Positions 62,905 to 64,000 of a stretch of DNA of 64,000 nt are shown piece by piece; within the stretch, counting starts at the first letter, position 1, and each line of letters opens with the position of its first letter. The position numbers and the translations under genes are program-made. This DNA comes from an uncultured beta proteobacterium (GTDB taxonomy: Bacteria; Pseudomonadota; Gammaproteobacteria; Burkholderiales; Rhodocyclaceae). The stretch spans positions 25,035 to 89,034 of the forward strand of contig CAIVQO010000007.1 in assembly GCA_903908065.1 (NCBI GenBank), written 5' to 3'. A model generated the notes under the pieces. That model did no database searches and had not been told where the DNA came from. It worked only from the letters and a program-made list of their open reading frames with translations.

Positions 62905-64000
62905 TCAGTCGATGGCGAAGTGCGTCGCGATTCGCAGCGCCTGCGCCGTGGTGAGGGGCTTGGGGCAATACATCGCGCCGAGGGTCGTCGCTTCGGCAGC
63001 CACCTCGTTGGCAAGGTCGGACGTCAGGATCACGAAGCGGGAGGCCGGGCACAGGTCGCGCATCCGCCGCAGCAGGTCGATGCCGTTGATGCCGGGCATG
63101 TGGTAGTCGATGGTCATGGCGTCGATCGGGCACTCCCTGGCGACCGATTCCGCTTCGATGGCATCGGCGGCGGTCTTGATCGTCCAGTCGCGAAGCAGTT
63201 CGGCCAATGTCGCCTGGATCACCCCGCGCTGTACCGCGCTGTCGTCGACCACCAGCAGTGTCCGGGTGCGGCGGCATCCAGGCGCATGCACCGTGCCGGG
63301 GCGCCAGCCCGCCAGCCATCGGTCGAAGTCCTCCCGCGCCATGGGTTTGGCGAACAGGAAGCCCTGCAGGGTCGGCGTGCCGATACGTCGCAGCAGGTCA
63401 ACCTGGGCAAAGTTTTCCACGCCCTCGGCCACCACATCCATCGCCAGGCTGCGGCCGAAGGTGACGGTGGTGTTGAGTATGGCGTTGGCCTTGCCGTCGC
63501 TACCTGCGCGCCGAACGAAGCTGCCATCGACCTTGAGTTCGCGGAAGGGCAGGTCGGCGAGTTGCGAGAGGCTCGAATAGCCGGTGCCGAAATCGTCGAT
63601 CGACAACAGGAATCCGGCGAGGGACAGGCGCGTCAGCGTCTCGATGGTTGCCTTGCGGTCGGTCATGATCCGGCTTTCGGTGACCTCGATCACCACCTGC
63701 TGCGGTCCGATGCCATAGTGGGACAGGATGGCGAGGAGCTTTTCCGGCAACTCGAGATCCACCGCGCAATCCATCGAGAGGTTCACCGCCAGTTTGAAGT
63801 CGTGGCCTTGTGCGTGCCATTCCTTCATGTCGTTGCAGGCATGCCCGAGGATGGCCAGAAGCAGGTCGAGGGCCAGGCCATGCTGCTCGATCGCGGGGAT
63901 GAACTCGCCCGGGCTGATCATTCGTCCGCCGGGGGGCAGCCAGCGCGCGAGCGCTTCGACACCTTCGAGGGCAAGCCGGGTGCTATCGACCTTGGGTTGA
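62905..64000 (-). CDS. EAL-domain protein with C-terminal receiver domain, cut by the window edge
   Basis: The visible 365 residues comprise most of an EAL domain (GVEALARWL with the EAL triplet near the cut end, VNLSMDCAVDLELP, VIEVTESRI, IDDFGTGYSSLSQL, AEGVENFAQVDLLRRIG, QGFLFAKPM), then a receiver domain (LLVVDDSAVQRGVI, Asp in AMTIDYHMPGINGIDLL, KPLTTAQAL). EAL domains split cyclic di-GMP, and the metal and catalytic residues look intact. The receiver is at the C-terminus, the reverse of the usual order. The N-terminus is outside the window. It is unrelated to the catabolic genes and converges with the acyl-CoA dehydrogenase. Confidence 0.88.
   Translation of the reverse strand, partial: QPKVDSTRLALEGVEALARWLPPGGRMISPGEFIPAIEQHGLALDLLLAILGHACNDMKEWHAQGHDFKLAVNLSMDCAVDLELPEKLLAILSHYGIGPQQVVIEVTESRIMTDRKATIETLTRLSLAGFLLSIDDFGTGYSSLSQLADLPFRELKVDGSFVRRAGSDGKANAILNTTVTFGRSLAMDVVAEGVENFAQVDLLRRIGTPTLQGFLFAKPMAREDFDRWLAGWRPGTVHAPGCRRTRTLLVVDDSAVQRGVIQATLAELLRDWTIKTAADAIEAESVARECPIDAMTIDYHMPGINGIDLLRRMRDLCPASRFVILTSDLANEVAAEATTLGAMYCPKPLTTAQALRIATHFAID

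Overview
The window is GC-rich, densely coded bacterial DNA. It reads as the chromosome of an aromatic-degrading betaproteobacterium, most likely of the Azoarcus/Thauera/Rhodocyclales type. The main evidence is a complete oxygen-independent benzoyl-CoA gene set in the gene order known from the Azoarcus bzd cluster (bzdNOPQMSTUVWXYZA). No rRNA, tRNA, CRISPR array, insertion sequence or phage gene was seen.

Layout. 1-4.8 kb (+): the tail of an NnrS-like membrane protein, an acyl-CoA ligase, a ClpX-like AAA+ ATPase without zinc finger, and a 3-hydroxyacyl-CoA dehydrogenase/enoyl-CoA hydratase fusion. 4.8-10 kb: a DUF1348 protein diverging from a TetR regulator over a perfect palindrome, an SdsA-like alkylsulfatase lipoprotein, an RraA-like protein and an M18 aminopeptidase. 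10-14.8 kb (-): an overlapping molybdenum-cofactor maturation operon (XdhC, MoeA/MobA-like fusion, SufS-like desulfurase, SufU-like scaffold, DUF2889). 15-27 kb: a TrpB-like gene (+) facing a minus-strand operon with two aryl-CoA/aryl-AMP ligases, a salicylyl-CoA/2-aminobenzoyl-CoA hydroxylase-like flavoprotein, two Old Yellow Enzyme-type flavoproteins, a RidA protein, two related unknown proteins and a zinc ribbon, plus a divergent LysR regulator. This looks like a CoA-dependent anthranilate/salicylate-type pathway in an unfamiliar arrangement.

28.2-53.8 kb (-): about 25 kb of co-directional genes. In transcription order these are benzoyl-CoA reductase (bzdNOPQ), ferredoxin (bzdM), three accessory proteins (bzdS, bzdT acetyltransferase, bzdU PHP protein), an NADPH:ferredoxin oxidoreductase (bzdV), a small zinc ribbon, the diene hydratase, alcohol dehydrogenase and ring hydrolase (bzdWXY), an SDR (bzdZ), glutaryl-CoA dehydrogenase, a caspase-SUMF1 protein, benzoate-CoA ligase (bzdA), a two-component system, a branched-chain-amino-acid-type ABC importer and an alpha/beta hydrolase. 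Together they would import an aromatic acid, activate it, reduce and open the ring, and feed 3-hydroxypimeloyl-CoA to glutaryl-CoA and crotonyl-CoA.

54-62.8 kb: acyl-CoA genes (two enoyl-CoA hydratases, two SDRs, an acyl-CoA dehydrogenase, a CoA ligase), an orphan TRAP solute-binding protein and a TetR regulator. Five copies of one 18-bp dyad (TGAATGA-N4-TCANTCA) lie upstream of bzdN, the tetR gene itself, the SDR/hydratase pair, the TRAP/ligase operon and livH. This suggests that one acyl-CoA-sensing TetR protein ties this locus to the bzd operon and the importer. A second operator type (17 bp, TTGNATACNG plus a degenerate right half) lies upstream of the fusion dehydrogenase, the TrpB-like gene and the dienoyl-CoA reductase-like gene. 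The window ends in an EAL-receiver signalling protein cut by the edge.
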